A stretch of 64,000 bases of DNA from Nostoc sp. NIES-3756 (GCF_001548375.1 NZ_AP017295.1:868001-932000); one strand, 5' to 3'. Counted from the stretch's first letter, positions 35,996 through 45,460 are shown. Notes: a model not told the origin generated them from the sequence alone. Numbers and translations: made by a program.

Positions 35996-37435
35996 ATGCG
36001 CGTTGCAATCGTAGGTGCGGGATTGGCTGGGCTAGCAACCGCTATAGATTTAGCTGATGCTGGCTGTGAAGTCCAAATTTTTGAGTCCCGTCCATTTGTC
36101 GGTGGTAAAGTTGGCAGTTGGATTGATGGGGATGGCAACCATGTTGAGATGGGTTTGCACGTCTTTTTTGGGTGCTACTACCAACTGTTTGAACTCATGA
36201 ATAAGGTGGGGGCATTTTCTCATTTACGTCTCAAAGAACATACCCACACCTTTGTTAATAAAGGGGGAAATCTAGGTGCTTTAGATTTTCGCTTTTTTAC
36301 AGGTGCGCCCTTCAATGGATTAAAGGCGTTTTTTACTACATCTCAACTCTCATTACAAGATAAACTGCAAAATGCGATCGCTCTAGGTACAAGCCCCATA
36401 GTACGAGGGTTAGTAGACTTTGACGGCGCAATGAGAACCATCCGCAACCTAGATAAAGTTAGCTTTGCTGATTGGTTTCGCAGTCATGGTGGTAGTAACG
36501 GTAGTATCAAGCGGATGTGGAACCCCATAGCCTATGCTTTGGGATTTATCGATTGTGAGAACATTTCCGCCCGTTGTATGCTGACTATCTTCCAATTCTT
36601 CGCAGTTAAAAGCGAAGCTTCCGTACTGCGGATGTTGGAGGGTTCACCAGATGAATACCTACACAAACCCATCCTGAGGTATTTAGAAGCTAGAGGGACA
36701 AAAGTTTATACTCGTCGGCAAGTACGGGAAATTAAGTATGCACAAGTGGAAGGTCAAACCCGCGTTACTAGCATAGTAGTTGCCCAAGGTGATGAGATAG
36801 AAGAAATTACCGCCGATGCTTACGTCTGCGCTTGCGATATTCCGGGAATACAGCGAGTTCTGCCCCAAGAATGGCGCAGATGGGCAGAATTTGATAATAT
36901 TTACAAGCTAGATGCAGTACCAGTCGCTACTGTGCAGATGAGGTTTGATGGCTGGGTGACAGAACTGCAAGACGAGGAAAAACGCAAACAGCTAAAAGAA
37001 GCAGTCGGGCTAGATAACTTGTTGTATACCGCCGATGCTGATTTCTCCTGTTTTGCTGACTTGGCTTTGACTAGCCCCAGTGATTATTATCGCCCAGGTC
37101 AAGGCTCATTACTACAACTGGTGCTGACACCGGGAGATCCATTTATTAAGCAAAGTAACGAAGCGATCGCCCAACACGTCCTCAAACAAGTGCATGAACT
37201 ATTCCCCTCATCTCGGGAACTAAACATGACTTGGTTCAACGTAGTTAAACTAGCACAGTCTCTCTACAGGGAAGCCCCAGGAATGGATGTTTACCGTCCC
37301 AACCAAAAAACGCCCATAGCTAATTTCTTCCTAGCAGGTAGTTATACCCAGCAAGACTACATCGACAGCATGGAAGGGGCAACACTTTCTGGAAGGCAGG
37401 CAGCAAAAGCCATCCTAGAGGATATTAAAAAATAG
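35996..37435 (+). CDS. zds: Zeta-carotene desaturase
   Basis: Plant-type ZDS (CrtQ) converts 9,9'-di-cis-zeta-carotene to prolycopene via neurosporene, in the poly-cis carotenoid pathway of cyanobacteria. The 479-residue protein has the FAD dinucleotide-binding motif [21 protein letters not shown] at its start (shown within residues 2-22), [11 protein letters not shown] near 33, [13 protein letters not shown] near 53 and the C-terminal [23 protein letters not shown], split as two substrate/FAD segments. The start follows GAAGGA. The next gene, a SRPBCC protein, is 43 bases downstream. Confidence 0.96.
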   Translation: MRVAIVGAGLAGLATAIDLADAGCEVQIFESRPFVGGKVGSWIDGDGNHVEMGLHVFFGCYYQLFELMNKVGAFSHLRLKEHTHTFVNKGGNLGALDFRFFTGAPFNGLKAFFTTSQLSLQDKLQNAIALGTSPIVRGLVDFDGAMRTIRNLDKVSFADWFRSHGGSNGSIKRMWNPIAYALGFIDCENISARCMLTIFQFFAVKSEASVLRMLEGSPDEYLHKPILRYLEARGTKVYTRRQVREIKYAQVEGQTRVTSIVVAQGDEIEEITADAYVCACDIPGIQRVLPQEWRRWAEFDNIYKLDAVPVATVQMRFDGWVTELQDEEKRKQLKEAVGLDNLLYTADADFSCFADLALTSPSDYYRPGQGSLLQLVLTPGDPFIKQSNEAIAQHVLKQVHELFPSSRELNMTWFNVVKLAQSLYREAPGMDVYRPNQKTPIANFFLAGSYTQQDYIDSMEGATLSGRQAAKAILEDIKK

Positions 37436-37478
37436 AGTTATAGCTGCTAATCTAATCACATCTCAAATCCGAAACAGA

Positions 37479-37934
37479 ATGTCTAACTGGCTAGAACATA
37501 GCGTACAGGTAGAAGTAGAAGCCCCCATAGAATTAGTCTGGGGGCTGTGGGCTGACTTGGAACAAATGCCCAAATGGATGAAGTGGATTGATTCTGTAAA
37601 AGTACCACCAGAAAATCCCGATTTATCACTTTGGAAGCTCAATACTGGTGGACTGGAATTTACTTGGAAGTCCCGCATCACCAAGGTGATACCCAATCAA
37701 ATCATTCAATGGGAATCCATCGATGGTTTACCCAATCAAGGTGCTATCCGCTTTTACGATCGCCACGGTCATAGTATTGTCAAGATGACTATTTCCTATG
37801 CTATCCCCGGCTTTTTAGGCAAAATCATGGATAGCTTGTTTTTGGGGCGGGCCGTAGAATCGACAATTCAAGCTGATTTAGAAAGATTTAGGCAATATGC
37901 GCTAAATCTCCATCAGTCATCAGTTAACACATGA
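37479..37934 (+). CDS. SRPBCC (START-like) cyclase/dehydrase family protein
   Basis: The 151-residue protein has the helix-grip polyketide-cyclase pattern: SVQVEVEAPIELVWGLWADLEQMPKWMKWIDSV at the start (within residues 7-40), central FTWKSRITKVIPNQIIQWES and the C-terminal long helix (FLGRAVESTIQADLERFRQY). Such proteins bind hydrophobic ligands in the central cavity. It lies 43 bases behind zds on the same strand and is probably cotranscribed, so a role in carotenoid or quinone metabolism is a fair but unproven guess. Confidence 0.88.
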   Translation: MSNWLEHSVQVEVEAPIELVWGLWADLEQMPKWMKWIDSVKVPPENPDLSLWKLNTGGLEFTWKSRITKVIPNQIIQWESIDGLPNQGAIRFYDRHGHSIVKMTISYAIPGFLGKIMDSLFLGRAVESTIQADLERFRQYALNLHQSSVNT

Positions 37935-38117
37935 TGCCGGGTAGGGTGGGCAATGCCCACCGTCTCATGGATAAAACTGGACGTAATTAAGAAAAAATAA
38001 AAAGAAATTATTTTACTGAGTTCAAAAATCCTATTGTTAAGGCTTTCAGCCGTCAGTGATGAGCAACTTCCTTTTTAGACAAAAATGTAAATAGTATTTA
38101 AAATTCTTACAACTGCA

Positions 38118-38870
38118 TTGATTTCTAAAGCTTTTATTCAAGAACAAGGTAATAGACGGCTCCGACATGAGGAACAACTTGTTAGTGAAGAACTCACAGC
38201 TAGAGGTATATCAATTACTTTTTATACCCAAAAACGTATTCACAGACGACAACTGGCACTTGATAATAAGTCTTTAGTAGTTGGTGATATGCCATGTATT
38301 TTAGGTGCAATCAAACAGCTTGGTATTCCAGAACCTGAGCCGAATGATTATCCTGCTTCATTGAAGAACTTCATGCACCGCCGGACATGGACATCTAGTT
38401 TAGAACAATTGGAAATAGAATTACGTAACGGTAGATATGTGCCAATATTTGCTAAACCTGCTACACGCCGTAAACGCTTCACAGGTTGTGTTTTTGAATC
38501 GGAATATGATTTGTGCCGAGTCTATGGAGTGTCGCGCCAAGAGCCGTTACTGTGTTCCGAAGTTGTATCTTGGCTAAGTGAGTACCGAGTTTACGTAGTT
38601 CACTCCCAAATTAGAAGCATTGATCATTATCATGGCAACCCTAATGTTTTATTAGATATTGAAAAAGTTCTTTGTGCTATTCAGGCTCTAGATGATGCAG
38701 GAGAATCTTATGCAGGATATGCAATTGATTTTGGAGTTTTAGATTCTGGAGAAACTGCGCTCGTAGAAATGAACGATGGTTTTGCGATTGGAGCGTACAA
38801 AATTGATCAAAAAAACTATACAGATATGATTTTGGCAAGATGGGAAGAGCTTTTAATAAGCGTAAAATGA
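38118..38870 (+). CDS. ATP-grasp domain protein (DUF4343-like)
   Basis: The 250-residue protein shows late ATP-grasp features: FAKPATRRKRFTGCVFES near residue 112, CSEVVSWLSEYRVYVVHSQIRS near 145 and YAIDFGVLDSGETALVEMNDGFAIGAY near 202. The closing acidic/Asn (EMND) metal site is intact. The only start in frame is TTG at 38118 (stop codons lie 30 bases upstream), so either TTG is used or a few N-terminal residues are missing. It ends 7 bases before the convergent hicB. Substrate unknown. Confidence 0.75.
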   Translation: MISKAFIQEQGNRRLRHEEQLVSEELTARGISITFYTQKRIHRRQLALDNKSLVVGDMPCILGAIKQLGIPEPEPNDYPASLKNFMHRRTWTSSLEQLEIELRNGRYVPIFAKPATRRKRFTGCVFESEYDLCRVYGVSRQEPLLCSEVVSWLSEYRVYVVHSQIRSIDHYHGNPNVLLDIEKVLCAIQALDDAGESYAGYAIDFGVLDSGETALVEMNDGFAIGAYKIDQKNYTDMILARWEELLISVK

Positions 38871-38876
38871 GATTTT

Positions 38877-39098
38877 CTATGACGCTGCGTTACAAACTGT
38901 CGGTTCTGGAAGTGAATCACCCGCAGCTTCATAAGCAATAATTAAGGACTCTAACGCTTCAATGCCATTTTTGACTGCTAATTCGTAAGTATCCCCATGA
39001 GTGCGCCAGTGTTGTCCAGGAAAATCTGGTAATCCCACCAAAAAGCAATTATCCTCCTCAGACCACTGAATTACCATTTGGTACTTGAGCTTATTCAT
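38877..39098 (-). CDS. hicB: HicB-family antitoxin
   Basis: The 73-residue protein is a HicB antitoxin: partial RNase H-like fold with YQMVIQWSEEDNCFLVGLPDFPG at the start (residues 6-28) and the helix AVKNGIEALESLIIAYEAAG. HicB neutralises the HicA mRNA-cleaving toxin. It lies directly behind the hicA frame, overlapping it by 8 bases. It has no separate DNA-binding C-terminal domain. Because the HicA frame is interrupted, this antitoxin may be an orphan. Confidence 0.85.
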   Translation of the reverse strand: MNKLKYQMVIQWSEEDNCFLVGLPDFPGQHWRTHGDTYELAVKNGIEALESLIIAYEAAGDSLPEPTVCNAAS

Positions 39099-39303
39099 CT
39101 TTTTGCTGATCCTCTACTACCTCTATTGCTTGTCTTACTTCCTTTTCTTGGTAAGGTTTGGCATCTGCTCCATCTTTGCCTGAAATTGTAATCTTTCCAG
39201 CATATCAAGGATGCACCCAGTTAGTATGACTTCCTTTCCCAGGTAGTTCTGTAAAACCAACTTGGCGGAGCATTTTCTTTAGTTCACTAATTTTTTTGGG
39301 CAT
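39091..39303 (-). pseudogene. hicA: hicA toxin with in-frame stop codon
   Basis: The minus-strand frame from ATG 39303 reads MPKKISELKKMLRQVGFTEL, then PGKGSHTNWVHP, stops at TGA (39207-39205), and continues YAGKITISGKDGADAKPYQ to a TAA at 39091. HicA toxins are about 60-80 residues with the catalytic GSHxxW and HP(R)-x-x-G-K-x-T-I; here the codon expected to be Arg (CGA) is TGA. A single C-to-T change explains it. The rest of the frame is intact, so the change is recent or read through. It overlaps hicB by 8 bases. Confidence 0.85.
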
Positions 39304-39362
39304 TTTTCTATCTTTAATAATAGTTGAATGCCACTCTATCCAAACCCTAATAAATTGCAAAA

Positions 39363-39602
39363 CTACCAAGTGGGATCGCTAAATAAATGAATAATTAATT
39401 CTTCGCGTCCTGATGGGATGGCGGTAAGACAAGCGCGGATGATGTCGCCATCTTCGAGTTCTACTGTGCAAGCATGACATGAACCCATGAGACAACCAGT
39501 AGGGATGAAGACTCCCGCCCGATCTGCTACATCTAACAGGGCTTCCCCCACTTCAGCATTAACAGTGACATCATCTGGTAAAAAACGGACGCGAACACTC
39601 AT
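39363..39602 (-). CDS. Small [2Fe-2S] ferredoxin-like protein
   Basis: The 79-residue protein has a 2Fe-2S fold: beta-rich start (VRVRFLPDDVTVNAEVGEALLDVADRAG within residues 3-30), cluster motif TGCLMGSCHACTVEL near 36-49 and RACLTAIPSG, giving four cysteines in the CxxxxCxxC...C order. It is shorter than photosynthetic ferredoxins. It lies 15 bases behind cobQ on the same strand and may be cotranscribed. Confidence 0.88.
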   Translation of the reverse strand: MSVRVRFLPDDVTVNAEVGEALLDVADRAGVFIPTGCLMGSCHACTVELEDGDIIRACLTAIPSGREELIIHLFSDPTW

Positions 39603-39617
39603 GAAAGACTAGCCTCG

Positions 39618-41093
39618 CTAGGGCAGGAAGGGTGTTAAATCTAAATGGCTTTCTACTTCAGTAGCTATATTATCTAACATATGCTCTCGTTGTTCTCTGT
39701 AGTTAGCCACACCTGTAGGTAGAGATTTTAAACCACGCTGTTGACGCAGACGATTTAACCAAGCGCGTCTCCAAGGCCCATTATCAAATAGACCGTGTAG
39801 ATAACTACCCCATACAGATTGGCAACTATCAACTAACCCTAAGTTAACATCATCAAACAAAGGTTGGAAGGCTTTACTATCACCTTGGGGTTCTACACGC
39901 GATCGCCCTTGGTGAATCTCGAAGCCGTTGACTGGTAAGCCCATCTGCGGGAAGTTTGAGCTAACTTGGCGCTGACGGGCAATTTTTTGTCCTGTGATCA
40001 CGGTTCTAATTGGCAGGAGGTTTAAGCCTTGATATCTGCCAGCTTGCCCTTCTATCCCTTCTGGATCGGCGATGATTTGCCCTAGCATTTGGTAGCCACC
40101 GCAAATCCCCAACACTGTACCACCAGAAGCGGCATAGTTTTGGATGGCTTCTGCCATACCTGTTTTTTGTAGGAGGATCAAGTCGGCAATTGTAGTTTTC
40201 GTACCTGGGAGAATTACTGCATCGGGATGTCCCAAGTCTTGTTTTGGGCTGATATATCTAACTGAAACAGTGGGTTCTGATTCTAAGGGGTCAAAGTCGG
40301 TAAAGTTGGCAATTCTAGGTAGACGAACAACTGATATATTCAGGTCAGCTTGGGCTTTATGTGTTTTGCGTTCTAGTAAATCTAGGGAATCTTCGGCGGG
40401 GAAGATTTCTTGGATGTAAGGGATAACACCGACCACAGGAATACCAGTCCGTTCTTCTAACCATTTGATTCCCGAATCTAAGAGCGATCGCTGTCCTCTA
40501 AATTTGTTAATGACTACGCCTTTAATTAGTTGGCGTTCTTCTGGTTCTAATAATTCTAGTGTGCCGACTACGTGAGCAAAAGCACCACCACGGTCAATAT
40601 CAACGACCAATAGGGTGGGGGCGTTTAAGTATTTGGCTACCCGCATATTAGTTAAATCGCGGTGCTTGAGGTTAATTTCTGCTGGACTACCCGCACCTTC
40701 ACAAACGATTAAATCAAATTCAGTTCCCAGATGTTGTAGAGATTCTTCAATGGCGCGCCAACCGATGTCAAAATACTGCTCATAATAGTCGACGGCGCTG
40801 ACTCTCCCTACAGGTCTGCCTCGGATAATGACCTGGGATGTCATATCGCCTTGGGGCTTGAGTAAAATCGGGTTCATTTCTACCCAAGGTATCACCCCTG
40901 CTGCCCAAGCTTGTACTGCTTGCGCGTAGCCAATTTCCCCGCCATTTGAGGTGACATAAGCATTCAATGCCATATTTTGTCCCTTAAACGGGGCTACTCG
41001 CCAACCACGCCGCGACAAAATGCGACAAATAGCCGTACTTATCAGTGATTTCCCTGCATGGGATGTTGTCCCCACTACCATTATTGATTTCAT
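39618..41093 (-). CDS. cobQ: Cobyric acid synthase CobQ
   Basis: CobQ amidates peripheral carboxylates of adenosylcobyrinic a,c-diamide in the cobalamin pathway, using glutamine. The 491-residue protein begins with the P-loop-like MVVGTTSHAGKSLISTAICRIL (residues 5-26). Central features are CEGAGSPAEINL and VVDIDRGGAFAHV, and the C-terminal class I amidotransferase half has GICGGYQMLG with the nucleophile Cys and SYLHGLF with the catalytic His. I start at ATG 41093, behind AAGAAGTGG; upstream in-frame sequence is repeat-derived. It precedes the 2Fe-2S gene. Confidence 0.95.
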   Translation of the reverse strand: MKSIMVVGTTSHAGKSLISTAICRILSRRGWRVAPFKGQNMALNAYVTSNGGEIGYAQAVQAWAAGVIPWVEMNPILLKPQGDMTSQVIIRGRPVGRVSAVDYYEQYFDIGWRAIEESLQHLGTEFDLIVCEGAGSPAEINLKHRDLTNMRVAKYLNAPTLLVVDIDRGGAFAHVVGTLELLEPEERQLIKGVVINKFRGQRSLLDSGIKWLEERTGIPVVGVIPYIQEIFPAEDSLDLLERKTHKAQADLNISVVRLPRIANFTDFDPLESEPTVSVRYISPKQDLGHPDAVILPGTKTTIADLILLQKTGMAEAIQNYAASGGTVLGICGGYQMLGQIIADPEGIEGQAGRYQGLNLLPIRTVITGQKIARQRQVSSNFPQMGLPVNGFEIHQGRSRVEPQGDSKAFQPLFDDVNLGLVDSCQSVWGSYLHGLFDNGPWRRAWLNRLRQQRGLKSLPTGVANYREQREHMLDNIATEVESHLDLTPFLP

Positions 41094-41682
41094 AGCCACT
41101 TCTTGATTAATTTGTAATTCGTAATAGCTTACGGCTTCTCTACGAGAGGCTAACGCCAACGCGTAGTGTCCCGTTCGCGGTAGCGTTGCGTAGCAAAGGG
41201 AAGGCTTGCGCCTACGTAATTTGTAATTTTTAATAGTTGTGCATTTATCTGACTTTTCCACATTACGTGAAAAGTCAACGCCAAACCTAACCCCCCAACC
41301 CCCTTCCCTACCAGGGAAGGGGGAGCAATCAAAGCCTCTCTCCTTGGAGGGGAGAGGTTTGGAGAGGGGTTTTCCATATCTCGTGAAAAGTCAGGTGCAT
41401 TTATAGCTTGCTTGTGGTTGGTGTGAGATATTTGAGGGCTAATATAGCAATTTGCTGCTCAAATGTCAGGAAATTGGGCAGCTACTTAATAGAAATTGAG
41501 CGCGGGTATTGATCCTTGAGTTGATGAGGATATGCCAGCGCCATTGTATATGCTTCAACCCAAATTCACAATCTCACCAATTCGGTTAGAGGGAAATGGT
41601 GAAGATTTCATAAATGGGTTGATGTTTCTCCGTATATATAGTTCCCTAGAAATCCCAAATCCTAACTTTCTGGTTCTTCATT
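41094..41682. other. Spacer with two kinds of GC-rich palindromic repeat
   Basis: At 41134-41218 lies a repeat containing cttctctacgagaggct and gttcgcggtagcgttgcg, shared with the 33.7-kb repeat. At 41281-41385 lies a REP-like unit (ccccccaacccccttccct...agggaaggggg and ctctccttggaggggagag). A 55-residue plus-strand frame from 41532 overlaps the next gene and is not supported. Confidence 0.6.
41281..41385. repeat. REP-like palindromes
   Basis: cccccttcccta-ccag-ggaaggggg at about 41298-41322 and cctctctccttggaggggagagg at about 41333-41357 are the same two motifs, in the opposite order, as at 13.82-13.91 kb. Confidence 0.75.
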
Positions 41683-42087
41683 CTAGAAGGGAAGTCTAAA
41701 CCAACGAATTACAGTATCGTATAGGCGATCGCGCCACGATGGTACAGGCAAGTTTTTTCCTTGGTATTTTTCTATGAGCTGATGTCCCAAGGGAGTGAGG
41801 CGAAAACTATCTGTAATACCTTGTCCGTCCACTTCGCGCCGCAATACTCCAACCTGGATCAACCATCCTAACTCATCATCACAAGCCAACTCAGACAAGG
41901 ACTTTTTGGTATAACCATGCTTAATACCTGTTTCATTAGCGATCGCATTCACTGAAACACTCTGACTACGCATGGTTTCAAATAGCCCCAGATTGAAGGG
42001 AGAACAGATAAGCGATCGCTTGGCTCGTTCTACAGTAGTTTGTGGGTAAGAAAAGGCTTTGGGTGTTGGAGAATCTATGGTTGACAT
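41683..42087 (-). CDS. Conserved cyanobacterial protein with winged-helix-like pattern (Npun_F0494 family)
   Basis: The 134-residue soluble protein has the helix-turn-helix-like segment SVSVNAIANETGIKHGYTKKSLSELA near 42-67, then WLIQVGVLRREVDGQGITDSFRLTPLGHQLIEKY, as in winged-helix proteins. I recall this as the Npun_F0494 family, of unknown function; DNA binding is inferred only from the pattern. It is a single gene, read away from the peroxiredoxin gene. Confidence 0.75.
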   Translation of the reverse strand: MSTIDSPTPKAFSYPQTTVERAKRSLICSPFNLGLFETMRSQSVSVNAIANETGIKHGYTKKSLSELACDDELGWLIQVGVLRREVDGQGITDSFRLTPLGHQLIEKYQGKNLPVPSWRDRLYDTVIRWFRLPF

Positions 42088-42248
42088 AATTCGTAATTCG
42101 TAGTTCGTAATTCGTAATTTCGGACTGGAGATAGTTCTTTACCTTGTGTGCTAGTACCCAGGCGCTTAACTTAAATTTGTCATGAAATTATTGTAAATTA
42201 TTGTAAAATTTCAGAGTCATCAAAAATCTGAAACAGGAAAGGTTCATT

Positions 42249-42686
42249 ATGCCTCTAGCAGTTGGTACGGATGCACCTGCATTTACCGTCAAAGATACCA
42301 ACGGTAACACCGTTTCGTTATCTGATTTTGCTGGGAAGACAGTAGTTTTATATTTTTACCCCAAAGATGACACACCAGGCTGCACTAAACAAGCTTGTAG
42401 CTTCCGTGATGCTCAATCTGATTACAAAAACAAGGATGTAGTCGTTTTAGGTGTTAGTGCTGATGATGAAGCTTCTCATCAAGCCTTCACCCAAAAATAT
42501 AATTTGAATTTTCCCTTACTTGCTGATACCAACCACAGCTTAATCAAAGCTTACGATGTTGATGGCGGTGGATATGCCAAGCGCATTACTTACGTAATTG
42601 GCCCCGAAGGTAAAATCGTTCATGTTGATTCTACAGTCAACACTGCAACCCATGCTGGCGATGTTTTATCAGCTTTAGGGCTGTAA
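42249..42686 (+). CDS. bcp: Peroxiredoxin Q/BCP
   Basis: Thiol peroxidase reducing peroxides with thioredoxin. The 145-residue protein carries the active-site segment YFYPKDDTPGCTKQACSFRD with the peroxidatic Cys and, five residues on, the resolving Cys of the BCP type (Cx4C). VLGVSADDEASHQAFTQKYNLNFPLLAD also fits. It has no signal peptide and is cytosolic. The start ATG follows AGGAAAGG. Confidence 0.95.
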   Translation: MPLAVGTDAPAFTVKDTNGNTVSLSDFAGKTVVLYFYPKDDTPGCTKQACSFRDAQSDYKNKDVVVLGVSADDEASHQAFTQKYNLNFPLLADTNHSLIKAYDVDGGGYAKRITYVIGPEGKIVHVDSTVNTATHAGDVLSALGL

Positions 42687-42742
42687 TTTCAGTTATCAGT
42701 GAACAGTGAACATAACCTGATAACTGTTCACTGATTCCTGTA

Positions 42743-43126
42743 TTAATTACCGCTAGGAACTGCCTGTGTTGATGGAGTAACAGTTGGTTGAGTTGTAGTT
42801 TGAGGAACAAGAAGTATTTGTCTTTGTTGTTGATTAGCAGTAGCTCGATTTTGTCTTTCTCTAAATGCTTTAGCAGCATCATCTAATGCTTCGTTTTGAC
42901 GATTAACGTCAAATGTCGCATTACCAAAGTTTGCCCGATGGATTAGGTCAAACATATTGAAATTGCCAGAGTTGAAGTCAATATTGTTATTTTGGGTATC
43001 ATTATTACCGCCTGCATCCACTGTTCCCAGTTGAGCCAAGCTTGGCTGCACTGTAAGCAAGGAAGCGGCGCTAATTCCGGCTAAACCTAATAAAAGTCTG
43101 GTGACTGGTAAAAATAGTTTTTTCAT
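42743..43126 (-). CDS. Small exported hypothetical protein, Asn/Gln-rich
   Basis: The 127-residue protein has a signal peptide (MKKLFLPVTRLLLGLAGISAASLLTVQPSLAQ) with an ALAQ-type cleavage site near residue 32. The mature 95 residues are low complexity: GNNDTQNNNIDFNSGNFNMFDL, a helix (ALDDAAKAFRERQNR) and a Thr/Pro/Gln tail. Such low-complexity exported proteins are common in Nostoc. Function unknown. Confidence 0.75.
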   Translation of the reverse strand: MKKLFLPVTRLLLGLAGISAASLLTVQPSLAQLGTVDAGGNNDTQNNNIDFNSGNFNMFDLIHRANFGNATFDVNRQNEALDDAAKAFRERQNRATANQQQRQILLVPQTTTQPTVTPSTQAVPSGN

Positions 43127-43242
43127 GGTTTTTGACTCTAAAATTCCTCTAACACCATTTCGAGTTAAAAGTGCTGTTAAGCGGTAGCGGGGCGTTCAGC
43201 CCGTGCTGAGTAAAAATTCAGTCCTCAGTCCTCAGCCCTTCT

Positions 43243-44127
43243 TTAAGCGAGAGTCCGTCTTAGTTGGGGCTGAATACTCAACAAAGCGATCAATGCGAAG
43301 CTAAACAATATTAACAATGCTCCGCCAAAAGTGACATCACCCCAAGGCGCTTGCATCACTACATCGCTTAATCCCCAGTGGTTGTGGAGATAGAGATAAC
43401 GAATAGGTTCGATCGCATAGCTAAGAGGATTGAGAGTAGCTACAACTTGTAACCACTTAGGCATGAAGGATAAAGGAGCGAGGGCGGTACTAGCAAAGAG
43501 TAATGGTAGGTTAGTAACGAAAATTACTGCAATTAACTCAATGTGTCCAGGTAGGGCAAAAGCAAGCCCTAAAGAAATTGCTGTCACACCTAAGGCTAGT
43601 AAAAAGACAATTAAAGCGATCGCACCTAATCCTGCTACATCTGGTAAGCCAGCACCTAGAAACGACGCCGCGCCCACAATTACGGCTGCTTGCAGTAAAC
43701 TTTGGCTGACAATAAAGATTGCAGAAGCGAAGACAATAGAAAACCGCGATGCCAAAGGGGCAACTAATAAGCGATTCAAAAAGCCGAACTCACGGTCAAA
43801 CATAACTGGTAAACCAGCATTCAAAGCCCCAGCAAACGCGGTAAATACTATCACACCCGCAGCCAGAAATTGTCCGTAATTTGTCGTACTACCAAATAAA
43901 CCTTTAGGGGCATTTTGGAATAAAGCACCGAATAACACCAACCACATAACAGGTTGAACAATACCTGCTAACAAGGTAGAGGGACGGCGTTGTAATTGAA
44001 TAAATAAGCGACGAGTTAAAGCCAGCGTCTCTTGTGCTAGTTCACCAAAAAAATTAGGTGCAGCATCAACGTAAGCTTGTGGTGATGTCGCTGGTTGCCA
44101 ATTGATATCAGTTTTGATGTTAGTCAT
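43243..44127 (-). CDS. ABC-2 type transporter permease (DrrB-like)
   Basis: The 294-residue protein has six hydrophobic helices, an N-terminal cytoplasmic segment with ETLALTRRLFIQLQRRPSTLLAG and the ABC-2 signature region near FGALFQNAPKGLFG...FLAAGVIVFTAFAGALNAGLPVMFDREFGFLNRLLVAP, seen in pieces. It forms an exporter with the ATPase encoded just upstream. The start ATG (MTNIKTD) abuts a run of heptamer repeats. Homologues export daunorubicin-like drugs or lipids; the substrate is unknown. Confidence 0.88.
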   Translation of the reverse strand: MTNIKTDINWQPATSPQAYVDAAPNFFGELAQETLALTRRLFIQLQRRPSTLLAGIVQPVMWLVLFGALFQNAPKGLFGSTTNYGQFLAAGVIVFTAFAGALNAGLPVMFDREFGFLNRLLVAPLASRFSIVFASAIFIVSQSLLQAAVIVGAASFLGAGLPDVAGLGAIALIVFLLALGVTAISLGLAFALPGHIELIAVIFVTNLPLLFASTALAPLSFMPKWLQVVATLNPLSYAIEPIRYLYLHNHWGLSDVVMQAPWGDVTFGGALLILFSFALIALLSIQPQLRRTLA

Positions 44128-44176
44128 TAGTCATTAGTCAGTTGTCAGTGGTCATTAGTCATTAGTCATTAGTCAA
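44121..44176. repeat. Heptamer repeats between ABC permease and ATPase genes
   Basis: Repeats of tagtcat and ggtcatt run over about 55 bases, ending at the first codons of the permease gene: the initiating ATGACTAAC is itself of the repeat pattern. Confidence 0.85.
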
Positions 44177-44222
44177 AAGGTAGGAGGTATGAGTGAATTA
44201 TTTCCCTTGTCTCCCTCATCTC

Positions 44223-45242
44223 CTATCGCATATTCTGCTTCTTCTCAGCCTTTGGATCGCGATTGGCTACTGCTGCTAATTCGGCATCTAGTAGGGTGCG
44301 TCCGGTGGCGGCGAGGTAGACATCATCGAGGCTGGGGCGGGATTGGGCGATGCCGAAAATTGGCAAGCTGGCGTTGTTTAGTGCTTGCTGAATTGTGCTT
44401 AGAGCATCATTTTGTGGTGTTACTACTAAGTTGAGGGAATTACCTTGAGCGTTGTTAATAATGACTTCTTTGACGAAAGGTAATTCTTGCAGTAGGTTTT
44501 TGGCTTGTTCTGCTTCTTCTGTGGGAGAAAACTCGCGGATGCGTAGGGTGATGCGATCGCCTCCTACTCTATCTTTTAATTGGGAGGGTGTACCGACGGC
44601 AATGACTACGCCACGGTCAATAATAGCTACGCGATCGGCTAGTGCGTCAATTTCTTCTAGATAGTGGCTGGTAATAACAACAGTTGTCCCTGACGCGCGT
44701 AACTTCCGCAAAAACTCCCACACCACAAAGCGGCTTTCTATGTCAAGCCCTACGGTTGGTTCATCCAACACCAACACATCTGGCGCATGAAGTAACCCGG
44801 CTGCTAAGTCTAAGCGCTTGCGTAAACCGCCAGAATAGGTTCCTGTTTTCTTATTGGCGTACTCTTGTAAACCAAGTAAATCTAAAACTGTCTCAATTCG
44901 CTGTTTGGCTACTGCGCCAGGGAGGTGATAAAGTGCAGCTTGTAGTTGCAGCAATTCTCGTCCTGTCAGCACCTTATCTAAGGCGACTTCTTGAGCAACA
45001 TAGCCTAGCCGTTGTCTAGCTACTCTGGGATTATCCAACACAGAAACTCCAGATACCTCGATTTTGCCAGCATCTGGTGTGGTGAGGGTACACAAAGCTC
45101 TCAGAGTAGTAGTTTTACCTGCACCGTTGGGGCCGAGTAAGCCAAAGATTTCTCCTGGTTCTACCTGGAAGGAAACATCTTTGACGGCTTCAACAGTACC
45201 GTAACGCTTTTGGAGATTTTGAATTAAAACGGCGGGAGCCAT
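44223..45242 (-). CDS. ABC transporter ATPase (DrrA-like)
   Basis: The 339-residue protein has Walker A GPNGAGKTTTLRAL near residue 38, Q-loop GYVAQE near 86, ABC signature YSGGLRKRLDLAAGL near 135, Walker B DVLVLDEPTVGLD near 154 and switch His TSHYLEE near 189. The C-terminal extension (about 230-320) with DVYLAATGRTL matches the daunorubicin-resistance ATPase type. It drives the permease encoded behind it; about 95 bases of heptamer-repeat spacer lie between. Confidence 0.93.
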   Translation of the reverse strand: MAPAVLIQNLQKRYGTVEAVKDVSFQVEPGEIFGLLGPNGAGKTTTLRALCTLTTPDAGKIEVSGVSVLDNPRVARQRLGYVAQEVALDKVLTGRELLQLQAALYHLPGAVAKQRIETVLDLLGLQEYANKKTGTYSGGLRKRLDLAAGLLHAPDVLVLDEPTVGLDIESRFVVWEFLRKLRASGTTVVITSHYLEEIDALADRVAIIDRGVVIAVGTPSQLKDRVGGDRITLRIREFSPTEEAEQAKNLLQELPFVKEVIINNAQGNSLNLVVTPQNDALSTIQQALNNASLPIFGIAQSRPSLDDVYLAATGRTLLDAELAAVANRDPKAEKKQNMR

Positions 45243-45339
45243 GACAGCTAAACCCTAAATATACAATTCGCAACAATATACATATATTGTAGTTGAGCGG
45301 TGATAGGTCGAGCGATCGCGTAGATACATATCTGGTTAT

Positions 45340-45460
45340 TAGTCATTGGTCATTAGTCATTAGTCCATAGTCCATAGTTATTCTGTGTCTTCCTTGTCTT
45401 CCCCCTCTCCCTCATCCTCCTCATCCTCCTCATCTCCCCCATCTCCTCTTCCCGATATCT
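45340..45460. repeat. Heptamer repeats then pyrimidine tract
   Basis: gtcattggtcattagtcattagtcc at 45340-45364 is followed by ccatagtccatag and by a repeated ctcatcctc/ctcccc pyrimidine tract up to about 45459, upstream of dtd. The same arrangement (heptamers, then pyrimidines) occurs at 25.93 kb. Confidence 0.8.

Noticed and set aside
41094-41261. N-terminal extension of CobQ
   Set aside because: The extra 56 codons are repeat-derived (cttctctacgagaggct), and the conserved P-loop start follows ATG 41093.
41532-41699. 55-residue plus-strand frame MPAPLYMLQPKF
   Set aside because: Overlaps the end of the gene on the minus strand and has no ribosome-binding site or recognised pattern.
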